Positions 1-7,789 of a stretch of 62,883 nucleotides of DNA are shown one piece after another; within the stretch, counting starts at the first letter, position 1; each line of letters begins with the position of its first letter. The DNA is from Niallia endozanthoxylica (GTDB lineage: Bacteria; Bacillota; Bacilli; Bacillales; Cytobacillaceae): the NCBI RefSeq assembly GCF_008710145.1, contig NZ_VYKL01000059.1, positions 1-62,883 on the forward strand, given 5' to 3'. Made by a program: the position numbers and the translations under genes. Below the pieces are notes generated by a model. The model was not told where the DNA came from and did not search any database. It worked only from the letters and a program-made list of their open reading frames with translations.

Positions 1-36
1 CCGCAAGGCGTGGGGGTTCGACTCCCTTCACCCGCA
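1..36 (+). tRNA. tRNA-Leu, 3' part only (cut by window edge)
   Basis: The window opens inside a tRNA: a T-arm (ggggg, loop ttcgact, ccctt), the 3' acceptor strand cacccgc and discriminator A are visible, with no encoded CCA. The gcaaggcgt before it looks like the end of a long variable arm. Leu is inferred from that arm and from the position before Gly-Leu-Arg-Pro-Ala, which matches B. subtilis trnB. The anticodon is outside the window. Confidence 0.7.
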
Positions 37-57
37 CTGTTATATTATAGTTCATTT

Positions 58-132
58 GCGGAAGTAGTTCAGTGGTAGAACACCACCTTGCCAAGGTGGG
101 GGTCGCGGGTTCGAATCCCGTCTTCCGCTCCA
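58..132 (+). tRNA. tRNA-Gly (anticodon GCC)
   Basis: Complete cloverleaf with anticodon loop ttgccaa, acceptor pair gcggaag/cttccgc, discriminator T and encoded CCA. Second tRNA of the cluster, 22 bp after the partial tRNA-Leu. Confidence 0.96.
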
Positions 133-142
133 GAACATATTT

Positions 143-231
143 GCCGGGGTGGCGGAACTGGCAGACGCACAGGACTTAAAATCCTGCGGTAGGTGACTAC
201 CGTACCGGTTCGATTCCGGTCCTCGGCACCA
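143..231 (+). tRNA. tRNA-Leu (anticodon TAA)
   Basis: Class II tRNA with a long variable arm; anticodon stem cagga/tcctg with loop cttaaaa gives TAA. Acceptor gccgggg/cctcggc, discriminator A, encoded CCA. Confidence 0.96.
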
Positions 232-244
232 TCTAATGTAATAA

Positions 245-318
<74 letters not shown>

Positions 319-326
319 TTTATTTA

Positions 327-403
327 CGGGAAGTAGCTCAGCTTGGTAGAGCACTTGGTTTGGGACCAAGGGGTCGCAGGTTCGAATCCTGTCTTCCCGA
401 CCA
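327..403 (+). tRNA. tRNA-Pro (anticodon TGG)
   Basis: Anticodon loop tttggga between cttgg and ccaag. Acceptor cgggaag/cttcccg, discriminator A, encoded CCA. Confidence 0.96.
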
Positions 404-422
404 TTTAACTTAAGATTAAAAT

Positions 423-495
423 GGGGCCTTAGCTCAGCTGGGAGAGCGCCTGCTTTGCACGCAGGAGGTCAGCGGTTCGATCCCGCTAGGCTCCA
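423..495 (+). tRNA. tRNA-Ala (anticodon TGC)
   Basis: Anticodon TGC in loop tttgcac. Acceptor ggggcct/aggctcc keeps a G3-T70 wobble pair, the alanine identity element. Discriminator A; CCA is not encoded. Confidence 0.96.
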
Positions 496-520
496 CTTTA
501 CTCAAATAAATGATGAATTA

Positions 521-594
521 GGCGGCGTAGCTCAGCTGGCTAGAGCGTTCGGTTCATACCCGAAAGGTCGGGGGTTCGATCCCCTCTGCCGCCA
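521..594 (+). tRNA. tRNA-Met, elongator (anticodon CAT)
   Basis: CAT anticodon in loop ttcatac. Fully paired acceptor ggcggcg/tgccgcc, so it is not the initiator. Its position before Ile(CAT) and Ser matches B. subtilis trnB. No encoded CCA. Confidence 0.92.
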
Positions 595-616
595 CTAATT
601 ATTCATATAGAAATTT

Positions 617-693
617 GGATCTTTAGCTCAGTTGGTTAGAGCAGACGGCTCATAACCGTCCGGTCGTAGGTTCGAGTCCTACAAGATCCACCA
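617..693 (+). tRNA. tRNA-Ile (anticodon CAT, lysidine type)
   Basis: Anticodon CAT in loop ctcataa; acceptor ggatctt/aagatcc, discriminator A, encoded CCA. The body resembles the B. subtilis minor Ile tRNA whose C34 is changed to lysidine by TilS to read AUA. The Ile call (not Met) is from that resemblance and from its place in the cluster. Confidence 0.85.
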
Positions 694-731
694 TATTTGT
701 TTATTTCTTAGTTATTTTAAATGTATACTAT

Positions 732-824
732 GGAGTAATACCCAAGTCTGGCTGAAGGGATCGGTCTTGAAAACCGACAGGCGGGTCAAACCGCGCGGGG
801 GTTCGAATCCCTCTTACTCCTCCA
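732..824 (+). tRNA. tRNA-Ser (anticodon TGA)
   Basis: Class II tRNA with a long variable arm; loop cttgaaa gives TGA. Acceptor ggagtaa/ttactcc and encoded CCA. The discriminator at 821 reads T, where bacterial tRNA-Ser normally has G (see findings). Confidence 0.93.
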
Positions 825-854
825 TTTAATTCTAATAAGAAACAATTCTATTAT

Positions 855-928
<74 letters not shown>

Positions 929-931
929 TCT

Positions 932-1008
932 GGTCCGGTAGTTCAGTTGGTTAGAATGCCTGCCTGTCACGCAGGAGGTCGCGGGTTCGAGTCCCGTCCG
1001 GACCGCCA
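932..1008 (+). tRNA. tRNA-Asp (anticodon GTC)
   Basis: Loop ctgtcac gives GTC. Acceptor ggtccgg/ccggacc, discriminator G, encoded CCA. Confidence 0.96.
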
Positions 1009-1030
1009 TATTTATCAATATACTTTTATT

Positions 1031-1106
1031 GGCTCAGTAGCTCAGTCGGTAGAGCAATGGACTGAAAATCCATGTGTCGGCGGTTCGATTCCGTCCTGAG
1101 CCACCA
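1031..1106 (+). tRNA. tRNA-Phe (anticodon GAA)
   Basis: Loop ctgaaaa gives GAA. Acceptor ggctcag/ctgagcc, discriminator A, encoded CCA. Confidence 0.96.
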
Positions 1107-1110
1107 TTAT

Positions 1111-1187
1111 GGCGGCTGTGGCGAAGTGGTTAACGCATCGGATTGTGGTTCCGACATTCGTGGGTTCGATTCCCATCAGCCGCCCCA
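1111..1187 (+). tRNA. tRNA-His (anticodon GTG)
   Basis: Anticodon GTG. The extra 5' base G-1 (1111) faces C73 (1184), the histidine identity pair. Acceptor gcggctg/cagccgc, encoded CCA. Confidence 0.96.
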
Positions 1188-1199
1188 TTGGAAACTTTT

Positions 1200-1273
1200 G
1201 CGGGTGTAGTTTAGTGGTAAAACCACAGCCTTCCAAGCTGTTGTCGAGGGTTCGATTCCCTTCACCCGCTCCA
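1200..1273 (+). tRNA. tRNA-Gly (anticodon TCC)
   Basis: Loop cttccaa gives TCC. Acceptor gcgggtg/cacccgc, discriminator T as usual for Gly, encoded CCA. Confidence 0.96.
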
Positions 1274-1281
1274 TGCATAAT

Positions 1282-1358
<77 letters not shown>

Positions 1359-1365
1359 TTAAATG

Positions 1366-1484
1366 AAATGCGGAGGCGACTGCTAAAGCTGAGAGTCGGT
1401 GGAGAGCCGGTCTTGCAAATCCCGGTTTTGGATTTGCTGGAACGGATTGAAGCGGCCGAAAAGCTAGGAGCCGAAGCTAGACAG
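1366..1484 (+). repeat. Interspersed repeat B0 in the tRNA operon spacer
   Basis: It starts 8 bp after tRNA-Ile with aatgcggaggcg, the head shared with the element at 16528, and ends with a gctagaca tail resembling its gctggaca tail. The middle differs: it has its own hairpin gcaaatcc/ggatttgc and a ctaggag-ccgaagctag hairpin near the tail. The same point in B. subtilis trnB carries only a short spacer (recalled, not checked). Confidence 0.6.
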
Positions 1485-1495
1485 AATTTTATTAT

Positions 1496-1570
1496 TCCGC
1501 AGTAGCTCAGTGGTAGAGCTATCGGCTGTTAACCGATCGGTCGTAGGTTCGAATCCTACCTGCGGAGCCA
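1496..1570 (+). tRNA. tRNA-Asn (anticodon GTT)
   Basis: Loop ctgttaa gives GTT. Acceptor tccgcag/ctgcgga, discriminator G, encoded CCA. Confidence 0.96.
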
Positions 1571-1580
1571 TTTATATTAC

Positions 1581-1671
1581 GGGGAAGTACTCAAGTGGCT
1601 GAAGAGGCGCCCCTGCTAAGGGTGTAGGTCGGGTAACCGGCGCGAGGGTTCAAATCCCTCCTTCTCCGCCA
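1581..1671 (+). tRNA. tRNA-Ser (anticodon GCT)
   Basis: Class II tRNA with a long variable arm. Loop tgctaag gives GCT. Acceptor ggggaag/cttctcc, discriminator G (normal for Ser), encoded CCA. Confidence 0.95.
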
Positions 1672-1674
1672 TTT

Positions 1675-1746
1675 GGCCCCTTGGTCAAGCGGTTAAGACA
1701 CCGCCCTTTCACGGCGGTAACACGGGTTCGAATCCCGTAGGGGTCA
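1675..1746 (+). tRNA. tRNA-Glu (anticodon TTC)
   Basis: Loop ctttcac gives TTC. Acceptor ggcccct/aggggtc, discriminator A, no encoded CCA. Last tRNA before the terminator, as in B. subtilis trnB. Confidence 0.95.
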
Positions 1747-1750
1747 TACT

Positions 1751-1787
1751 AAAAAAGCTGTTGACATTAAATGTCAACAGCTTTTTT
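1751..1787. terminator. Terminator of the tRNA operon (bidirectional)
   Basis: A perfect 18-bp stem (1751-1768 / 1770-1787) with AAAAAA on one side and TTTTTT on the other. It can end the tRNA transcript and the facing minus-strand gene at 1821. Confidence 0.92.
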
Positions 1788-1820
1788 AGTATATTATTAT
1801 GCTTTTTTGATACATTTAAT

Positions 1821-2006
1821 TCAATCTGTTAATTCTTCTTTATCTATTATTTTTTCCCCGGGATTATTTAAGTCCATATCAGAAAAAAAACCGGGAGATG
1901 GACCGCGAAACATATCAAAGGCTAATATTTTCCCATCGGGCGCATCAAAAAATGGTACTTTTGTTTTATTGTTTTTTAATAAAAATTCTTCCTCTGAAGT
2001 ACTCAT
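1821..2006 (-). CDS. Small conserved-looking hypothetical protein
   Basis: This 61-residue acidic, soluble protein is not one I recognise. It has no signal peptide or membrane segment; it holds a PFFDAPDGKILAFD stretch and a PSPGFFSDMD stretch. A good Shine-Dalgarno (ggagg, 9 nt before ATG) supports it as a real gene. It runs toward the tRNA operon, shares the terminator at 1751-1787, and is divergent from glgB. I can assign no function. Confidence 0.6.
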   Translation of the reverse strand: MSTSEEEFLLKNNKTKVPFFDAPDGKILAFDMFRGPSPGFFSDMDLNNPGEKIIDKEELTD

Positions 2007-2173
2007 CTAAAATCCTCCATTACATATTCGATTCCTTCATAGTATTTCAAAAAGAAGAACAAAGTATGTCAAATACAGACTGCGGATGTAAAATGCAGGT
2101 TATTATGAAATAAATTTTATTTTATTGTCGAAATTAGTAAAAAACAATTTCAAGGGTTTTTTACTTTTTCAAA

Positions 2174-2202
2174 GAATATATAACTTATTATGGGTATATG
2201 CT
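2174..2202 (+). promoter_or_regulatory. Possible sigma-E-like promoter of the glycogen operon
   Basis: gaatata (2174-2180) and tatatgct (2195-2202) loosely resemble a sigma-E -35/-10 pair, about 30 bp before the glgB start. The idea leans on the known sigma-E control of B. subtilis glgBCDAP; the match itself is weak. Confidence 0.25.
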
Positions 2203-2232
2203 GTAAATTACTCTAGATAGGTGGCGAACAAT

Positions 2233-4173
2233 TTGGCTAGTACTACATTATATCCATCAGATTATCAAGTCCATCTTTTTCATGAGGGAACCTTATATGA
2301 AAGCTATAAACTCCTTGGATCCCAAATGATTGAGGAAGCTAATGAAAAGTGGACGAAGTTTTCTGTTTGGGCACCCAATGCATCAGAAGTGAGAGTGGTA
2401 GGAGATTTTAATAATTGGAATGGAAAAGGCTACTCGTTACATAAAGTAAATAAACAGGGTATATGGACGATTAGTTTGAATGAAAATCTAGAAGGATGCT
2501 TATATAAATATGAGATTATAACAAAAAATGGTGAGGTTCTTTTAAAAGCTGATCCTTATGCATTTTATTCAGAGCTAAGGCCTAATACGGCTTCAATCGT
2601 ATATTCTCTTGAAGGTTTCAAGTGGGACGACAGCAGATGGTTGAATTATAAGAGCAAACGGAATCATTTGGCCGATCCCATTTCCATATACGAGGTTCAT
2701 CTTGGATCTTGGAAAAAAAAAGAGGATGGCGGTTTTTTTTCTTATCGGGAGCTGGCAGCGGAGCTGATTCCCTATGTACTTGAATTAGGATTTACACATA
2801 TTGAATTGCTGCCTATCATCGAACATCCGCTAGATATTTCTTGGGGCTATCAGGGAACAGGTTATTTTTCAGCAACAAGCAGGTATGGAACTCCACATGA
2901 TTTTATGTATTTTATCAATGAATGCCATAAAAATGGTTTGGGCGTAATATTGGACTGGGTACCTGGGCACTTTTGTAAGGATGCACATGGGTTATACCAA
3001 TTCGATGGAAGCTTTCTCTACGATTATCCTAATGAACACGATCGGGAAAATTCTGTTTGGGGAACAGCCAATTTCAATTTAGGCAAGAATGAAGTCCAAA
3101 GTTTTCTTATCTCTAGTGCCCTTTTTTGGATTCGATATTTTCACGTTGATGGCTTTCGGCTAGATGCTGTGTCTAATTTGATCTATTGGCCAAATCAAAC
3201 AGGGAGAGTCGAAAACAACGATGGAGCTGCTTTTTTAAAAAAATTAAATACGGTAGTTTTCCAGTATGATCCTACTATTCTTATGATTGCTGAGGATTCA
3301 ACAGATTGGCCTAATGTGACATCACCCGTTCATTACAATGGATTGGGGTTTAACTATAAGTGGAATATGGGTTGGATGAATGATGTTCTTTCTTACATGG
3401 AAACTTCATCGGAATCTAGAAGGAAGATACATGAGAAAATGACCTTCTCCTTGCTATATGCCTTCAATGAAAATTTTGTTCTTCCCTTTTCTCATGATGA
3501 AGTCGTTCATGGGAAAAAATCCCTCCTTGATAAAATGCCAGGAGATTACTGGCAAAAATTTGCCCAATTAAGACTTTTACTCGGGTTTATGATGGGTCAC
3601 CCTGGAAAAAAATTATTATTCATGGGATTTGAGTTAGGCCACTTTTCAGAATGGAGAGATCAAGAACAGTTAGATTGGCATCTGCTTGAATATGACATGC
3701 ATAAGAAAATATATGTATATGCTAAAGATTTACTAAAATTGTATAAACGTTCAAAACCTTTATATGAAGTGGACCATCTTCGTGATGGATTTGAATGGAT
3801 TGATGTGAATAATGCGGAGCAATCTATTTTTTCTTTTGTTAGAAAAAGTAAAAAGGAAAATGACTTGCTCGTATTTGTATGCAATTTCACGTCTGTCGTC
3901 TATCATGACTATCGAATAGGTGTCCCTAATAAAGGTTCTTATCGGGAAATTTTAAATAGTGATCAAGAAAGTTTTGGTGGATCTGGCATCGTGAATAATA
4001 AAGTCCTGCAAGCGAAAGAAGAAGCTTTTCATGGTAAGCCGTACTCAATTAAGCTGTCAATCCCGCCATTTGGGGTTTCTGTACTAAGATTGGTAAAACA
4101 TCGGAAGGAGCGTAAGGGTGATGAAAAAGAAAAAATGCATAGCTATGCTATTGGCAGGAGGAAAAGGAAGTAG
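2233..4173 (+). CDS. glgB: 1,4-alpha-glucan branching enzyme GlgB
   Basis: Cleaves alpha-1,4 chains and rejoins the piece by an alpha-1,6 bond, making the branches of glycogen. An N-terminal CBM48 domain (about 40-125) is followed by a GH13 barrel. The catalytic residues are Asp311 (DGFRLDA), Glu354 (AEDST) and Asp422 (SHDEVVHG), close to the B. subtilis numbering. I chose TTG at 2233 because AGGTGG lies 8 nt upstream; an in-frame GTG at 2221 would sit on that site. It is 646 residues. The C-terminus runs about 50 bp into glgC and ends in a basic tail (GRRKRK). First gene of glgBCDAP. Confidence 0.95.
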   Translation: MASTTLYPSDYQVHLFHEGTLYESYKLLGSQMIEEANEKWTKFSVWAPNASEVRVVGDFNNWNGKGYSLHKVNKQGIWTISLNENLEGCLYKYEIITKNGEVLLKADPYAFYSELRPNTASIVYSLEGFKWDDSRWLNYKSKRNHLADPISIYEVHLGSWKKKEDGGFFSYRELAAELIPYVLELGFTHIELLPIIEHPLDISWGYQGTGYFSATSRYGTPHDFMYFINECHKNGLGVILDWVPGHFCKDAHGLYQFDGSFLYDYPNEHDRENSVWGTANFNLGKNEVQSFLISSALFWIRYFHVDGFRLDAVSNLIYWPNQTGRVENNDGAAFLKKLNTVVFQYDPTILMIAEDSTDWPNVTSPVHYNGLGFNYKWNMGWMNDVLSYMETSSESRRKIHEKMTFSLLYAFNENFVLPFSHDEVVHGKKSLLDKMPGDYWQKFAQLRLLLGFMMGHPGKKLLFMGFELGHFSEWRDQEQLDWHLLEYDMHKKIYVYAKDLLKLYKRSKPLYEVDHLRDGFEWIDVNNAEQSIFSFVRKSKKENDLLVFVCNFTSVVYHDYRIGVPNKGSYREILNSDQESFGGSGIVNNKVLQAKEEAFHGKPYSIKLSIPPFGVSVLRLVKHRKERKGDEKEKMHSYAIGRRKRK

Positions 4174-5260
4174 ATTAAATTCTTTAACGAAGGATATTGC
4201 GAAACCTGCTATCCCGTTCGGGGGGAAATATAGAATTATTGATTTCGCCTTAAGTAATTGTTCTAATTCCGGTATTGATACAGTTGGAGTTCTAACCCAA
4301 TATCAACCGCTTGTTTTAAACACCTATATCGGAATTGGAAGTACTTGGGACTTGGATCTTAAAGATGGTGGTGTCACTGTCTTGCCTCCGTACAGTGCTT
4401 CTTCAGAAGTAAAATGGTACACAGGTACAGCCAGTGCGGTTTACCAAAACTTAAATTATATGGAACAATATAACCCAGATCATGTTCTGATTTTATCCGG
4501 TGATCACATCTATAAAATGAACTATGAGGAAATGCTGGATTACCATATTTCAAAACAAGCGGATGGAACGATATCAGTCATCGAGGTTCCAATGGATGAA
4601 GCGAATCGATTTGGGATTATGAATACAAATGATGAACTTGCTGTCACCGATTTTGCTGAAAAGCCAGAGGTACCGCAAAGCAATTTAGCTTCCATGGGCA
4701 TTTATATTTTTAAATGGGAAGTTTTAAAGGAATATCTATTTTTGGATGATGAAAATACTGAATCTTCACACGATTTTGGTAAGGATATTATACCAATGCT
4801 TCTTCAAAATAAGCGAAAGCTGTTTGCTTATCCATTTAAAGGATACTGGAAGGATGTTGGGACAGTCAAAAGCCTTTGGGAAGCCAATATGGACTTATTA
4901 GATGATACATGCGAATTAGATTTATTTGATTATGATTGGCGGATTTACTCGGTAAATCCCAATCAAAAGCCGCAATATATTTCACCTGAAGCGGAAGTAA
5001 GTGAATCACTGCTGAATGAAGGCTGCACGATTGAAGGAATCGTTAAAAAATCTGTCTTGTTCCAAGGGGTTACTGTAAAAAAAGGAGCGATGGTAAAGGA
5101 ATCTGTTATTATGCCTGATGCTGTGATTGGAGAAAATGTATATATTGAGAAAGCCATTGTTCCTTCGCATATTTGTATTCCTGATAATACTGTTATTAAA
5201 GCAGATATACATCGTGAAAAAATTATTTTGGTAACCGATGAAATGCTAGCAAATAAATAA
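4121..5260 (+). CDS. glgC: Glucose-1-phosphate adenylyltransferase, catalytic subunit GlgC
   Basis: Makes ADP-glucose from ATP and glucose-1-phosphate, the committed step of glycogen synthesis. The N-terminal nucleotidyltransferase motif LLAGGKGSRL is intact, as are PFGGKYRIIDF, LSGDHIYKM and FAEKPE. The C-terminal third has hexapeptide-type repeats forming the left-handed beta helix. It is 379 residues. A GTG at 4118 is an alternative start; GGAAGGAG precedes both. It overlaps the 3' end of glgB, so the two are translationally coupled, and is followed by its paralogue glgD. Confidence 0.96.
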   Translation: MKKKKCIAMLLAGGKGSRLNSLTKDIAKPAIPFGGKYRIIDFALSNCSNSGIDTVGVLTQYQPLVLNTYIGIGSTWDLDLKDGGVTVLPPYSASSEVKWYTGTASAVYQNLNYMEQYNPDHVLILSGDHIYKMNYEEMLDYHISKQADGTISVIEVPMDEANRFGIMNTNDELAVTDFAEKPEVPQSNLASMGIYIFKWEVLKEYLFLDDENTESSHDFGKDIIPMLLQNKRKLFAYPFKGYWKDVGTVKSLWEANMDLLDDTCELDLFDYDWRIYSVNPNQKPQYISPEAEVSESLLNEGCTIEGIVKKSVLFQGVTVKKGAMVKESVIMPDAVIGENVYIEKAIVPSHICIPDNTVIKADIHREKIILVTDEMLANK

Positions 5261-5315
5261 TAGCAGTCTGAAATGGGGGGATATCATCTTTCAATCACAA
5301 AGGAGAGGAAACTGC

Positions 5316-6341
5316 ATGAATAAAAAGTTATTAGGTGTTATTGATGCGACAACCTATTATGATAATCTTAAAGATTTAACTACGCATCGGTCATTAGCTG
5401 CTCTTCCTTTTGCAGGAAGATACCGATTAATCGATTTCGTCTTATCCTCGATGGTTCATTCTAATATTCAAAGTGTCGCTATATTTCCAAAGTATCATTA
5501 TCGTTCTTTAATGGATCATTTAGGATCCGGGAAGAATTGGGGATTAGATAGGAAAAGGGATGGTTTGTTCTTTTTCCCATCGCCTAATTTAGATACTCCA
5601 AGTGCAGGGATAGGATCTTTTACACATTTTGCTGCCAACCTTGATTATTTATACAAAAGCACACAGGAATATGCTATTATCGCGAATTGTTATACGATTT
5701 TTAATATGGATTTCCAGCCTGTACTCCAAAGACATTTAGATATGGGCTGTGATATTACTGAAGTTTGCCAAAACGGGCAATCGCTCGATATGTATCTTAT
5801 CAAAACGAGTCTTCTGATTGAATTAATTGAGACGAGAAATCAAACAGGATACACCTGTATGAAGGATGTCGTAAATAGCTTAGCCCCGTATACGATATGT
5901 ACGTATGAATATCTTGGATTAGCCTATAAAATTGATTCCATCCCAGCCTATTACCAAACGTCTTTGAAAATCCTTCATCCATATATTCTGGATAAATTAT
6001 TTATTCAAACCCAGCCTATTTTTACAAAGGTAAAGGATGAGCCTCCAACTCGTTATCAAAAAGGAGCAGTTATAAAAAATGCGATGGTTGCTAATGGCAG
6101 CATTATCAATGGGACCGTTGAAAACAGTATTATTTCTCGTGGGGTCAAAATTGGCAAGGGAACTGTGATTAGAAACAGCATTATTATGCAAAAATGCCAA
6201 ATTGGTGAAAATTGCGTAATAGATTCGGCTATCCTTGATAAAGATGTTAAGGTAGAATCAGGAACCGTTATGAACGGGACTGCTAAAAAACCGTTGGTTA
6301 TTCGAAAAGGTACAGTACAGGGAGCGTTGATGAACTCGTGA
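5316..6341 (+). CDS. glgD: GlgD, non-catalytic paralogue of ADP-glucose pyrophosphorylase
   Basis: It is related to GlgC throughout (PFAGRYRLIDFVLSS; C-terminal hexapeptide repeats). The nucleotide-binding AGGxGxRL loop is absent, replaced by GVIDATTYYDNL. In Firmicutes GlgD is a regulatory partner that forms a hetero-oligomer with GlgC and raises its activity. It is 341 residues. AAAGGAGAGG lies upstream of the ATG. Its stop overlaps the glgA start by 4 bp (GTGA). Confidence 0.94.
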   Translation: MNKKLLGVIDATTYYDNLKDLTTHRSLAALPFAGRYRLIDFVLSSMVHSNIQSVAIFPKYHYRSLMDHLGSGKNWGLDRKRDGLFFFPSPNLDTPSAGIGSFTHFAANLDYLYKSTQEYAIIANCYTIFNMDFQPVLQRHLDMGCDITEVCQNGQSLDMYLIKTSLLIELIETRNQTGYTCMKDVVNSLAPYTICTYEYLGLAYKIDSIPAYYQTSLKILHPYILDKLFIQTQPIFTKVKDEPPTRYQKGAVIKNAMVANGSIINGTVENSIISRGVKIGKGTVIRNSIIMQKCQIGENCVIDSAILDKDVKVESGTVMNGTAKKPLVIRKGTVQGALMNS

Positions 6342-7789
6342 AAGTATTATTTGCTGTAAGTGAATGTGTTCCATTTATTAAATCTGGGGGACTTGCTGAT
6401 GTAGCAGGTTCCTTGCCAAAGGAACTAAAGAAAATGGGGACCGATGTGCGTGTCATGATGCCGAAATATGGAACCATTCCAGATCCTTATAAACAGAAAA
6501 TGAAAAAAAAATCCGAGTTCTGCGTTACGGTAGGATGGCGGAAGCAGTATTGTGGAATTGAAGAATACACCTATGAAAACATTACTTTTTATTTTATTGA
6601 TAATGAGCAATATTTTAAACGTGACCGTCTTTATGGCTATGATGATGATGGTGAAAGATTTGCTTACTTTAACCAGGCGGTTTTAGAAAGTCTCTCGCAG
6701 CTTGACTTTTATCCTGATATTATACATTGTCATGATTGGCATACAGGAATGATTCCATTTCTTTTAACAAGCAAGTATCAGGGTAGAGAGAGATATGCAG
6801 GGATAAAAACGGTATTTACCATTCATAATTTGCAATTTCAAGGAATTATGCCGAGGAGTGCATTAAAAGACCTATTTGATTTAGATGACAGACATTTTCA
6901 TATAGATGCGCTTGAGTTTTATGGGAATATCAACTTTATGAAAGGGGCACTTGTTGCAGCAAACAAGATTACAACCGTAAGCCCAACCTATATGAATGAG
7001 ATTCAGACGGAGTATTATGGAGAAAAACTGAATGGGTTGTTAGCGGCAAGAAGGAATGATTTAAGCGGAATATTAAATGGGATTGATGAGGAAGTTTATA
7101 ATCCAGTAAAGGACCCAAATCTTGTCCAACCATATCAGTCATCCTTGTTTCAATATAAAAAAGCGAATAAGGTACATATTCAGCAGCAATTCGCACTAGA
7201 GGTAAAGGATGTTCCACTCATTACGATGATAACAAGGTTAACAAAACAAAAAGGCTTGGAATTAGTTAGAGAGGTATTCCATGACATCATGATGGAAAAT
7301 ATTCAAATGATCGTTCTAGGGACAGGTGACTCAGAATTTGAGCATTTTTTCCGTGAAATGGAATACCGGTATGGAGATAAATTTAAGGCGTATATTGGTT
7401 TTGATGAAAGTTTAGCGCACCAGCTGTATGCAGGTGCAGATTTATTTCTTATGCCGTCAAAATTTGAGCCCTGCGGTCTTGGACAGTTAATCGCTTTAAA
7501 GTATGGAACACTTCCGATTGTAAGGGAAACAGGCGGATTAAACGATACGGTACATTCCTTTGATGAGTATACTTGGGAGGGCAACGGCTTCAGTTTTAGT
7601 AATTTTAACGCCCATGACATGTTATATACAGTTAGAAGAGCTGTTCGTTATTATAATGAAAAGGCTGTCTGGAGCCACTTAACAGAAACGGCCATTATAA
7701 TGAATTATAGTTGGTCAAAATCTGCCATAAAATACCTTCAGCTTTATGAGAATCTTGTCTCAAGGAGTGAAATGTATGTTCTCCAATAA
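6338..7789 (+). CDS. glgA: Glycogen (starch) synthase GlgA, ADP-glucose type
   Basis: Transfers glucose from ADP-glucose to the non-reducing end of glycogen. It is a GT5/GT-B enzyme: the N-terminal KSGGLADVAGSLP motif binds ADP-glucose, and the C-terminal Rossmann half has PSKFEPCGLGQL. It is 483 residues, the usual bacterial length. The start is GTG within the 4-bp overlap with glgD. The 3' end overlaps the glgP start by 14 bp. Confidence 0.96.
   Translation: MKVLFAVSECVPFIKSGGLADVAGSLPKELKKMGTDVRVMMPKYGTIPDPYKQKMKKKSEFCVTVGWRKQYCGIEEYTYENITFYFIDNEQYFKRDRLYGYDDDGERFAYFNQAVLESLSQLDFYPDIIHCHDWHTGMIPFLLTSKYQGRERYAGIKTVFTIHNLQFQGIMPRSALKDLFDLDDRHFHIDALEFYGNINFMKGALVAANKITTVSPTYMNEIQTEYYGEKLNGLLAARRNDLSGILNGIDEEVYNPVKDPNLVQPYQSSLFQYKKANKVHIQQQFALEVKDVPLITMITRLTKQKGLELVREVFHDIMMENIQMIVLGTGDSEFEHFFREMEYRYGDKFKAYIGFDESLAHQLYAGADLFLMPSKFEPCGLGQLIALKYGTLPIVRETGGLNDTVHSFDEYTWEGNGFSFSNFNAHDMLYTVRRAVRYYNEKAVWSHLTETAIIMNYSWSKSAIKYLQLYENLVSRSEMYVLQ

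Noticed and set aside
5316..6341. glgD as a degraded pseudogene of glgC because the nucleotide loop is missing
   Set aside because: The frame is intact, and GlgD of Firmicutes is known to lack this loop while serving as a partner subunit.
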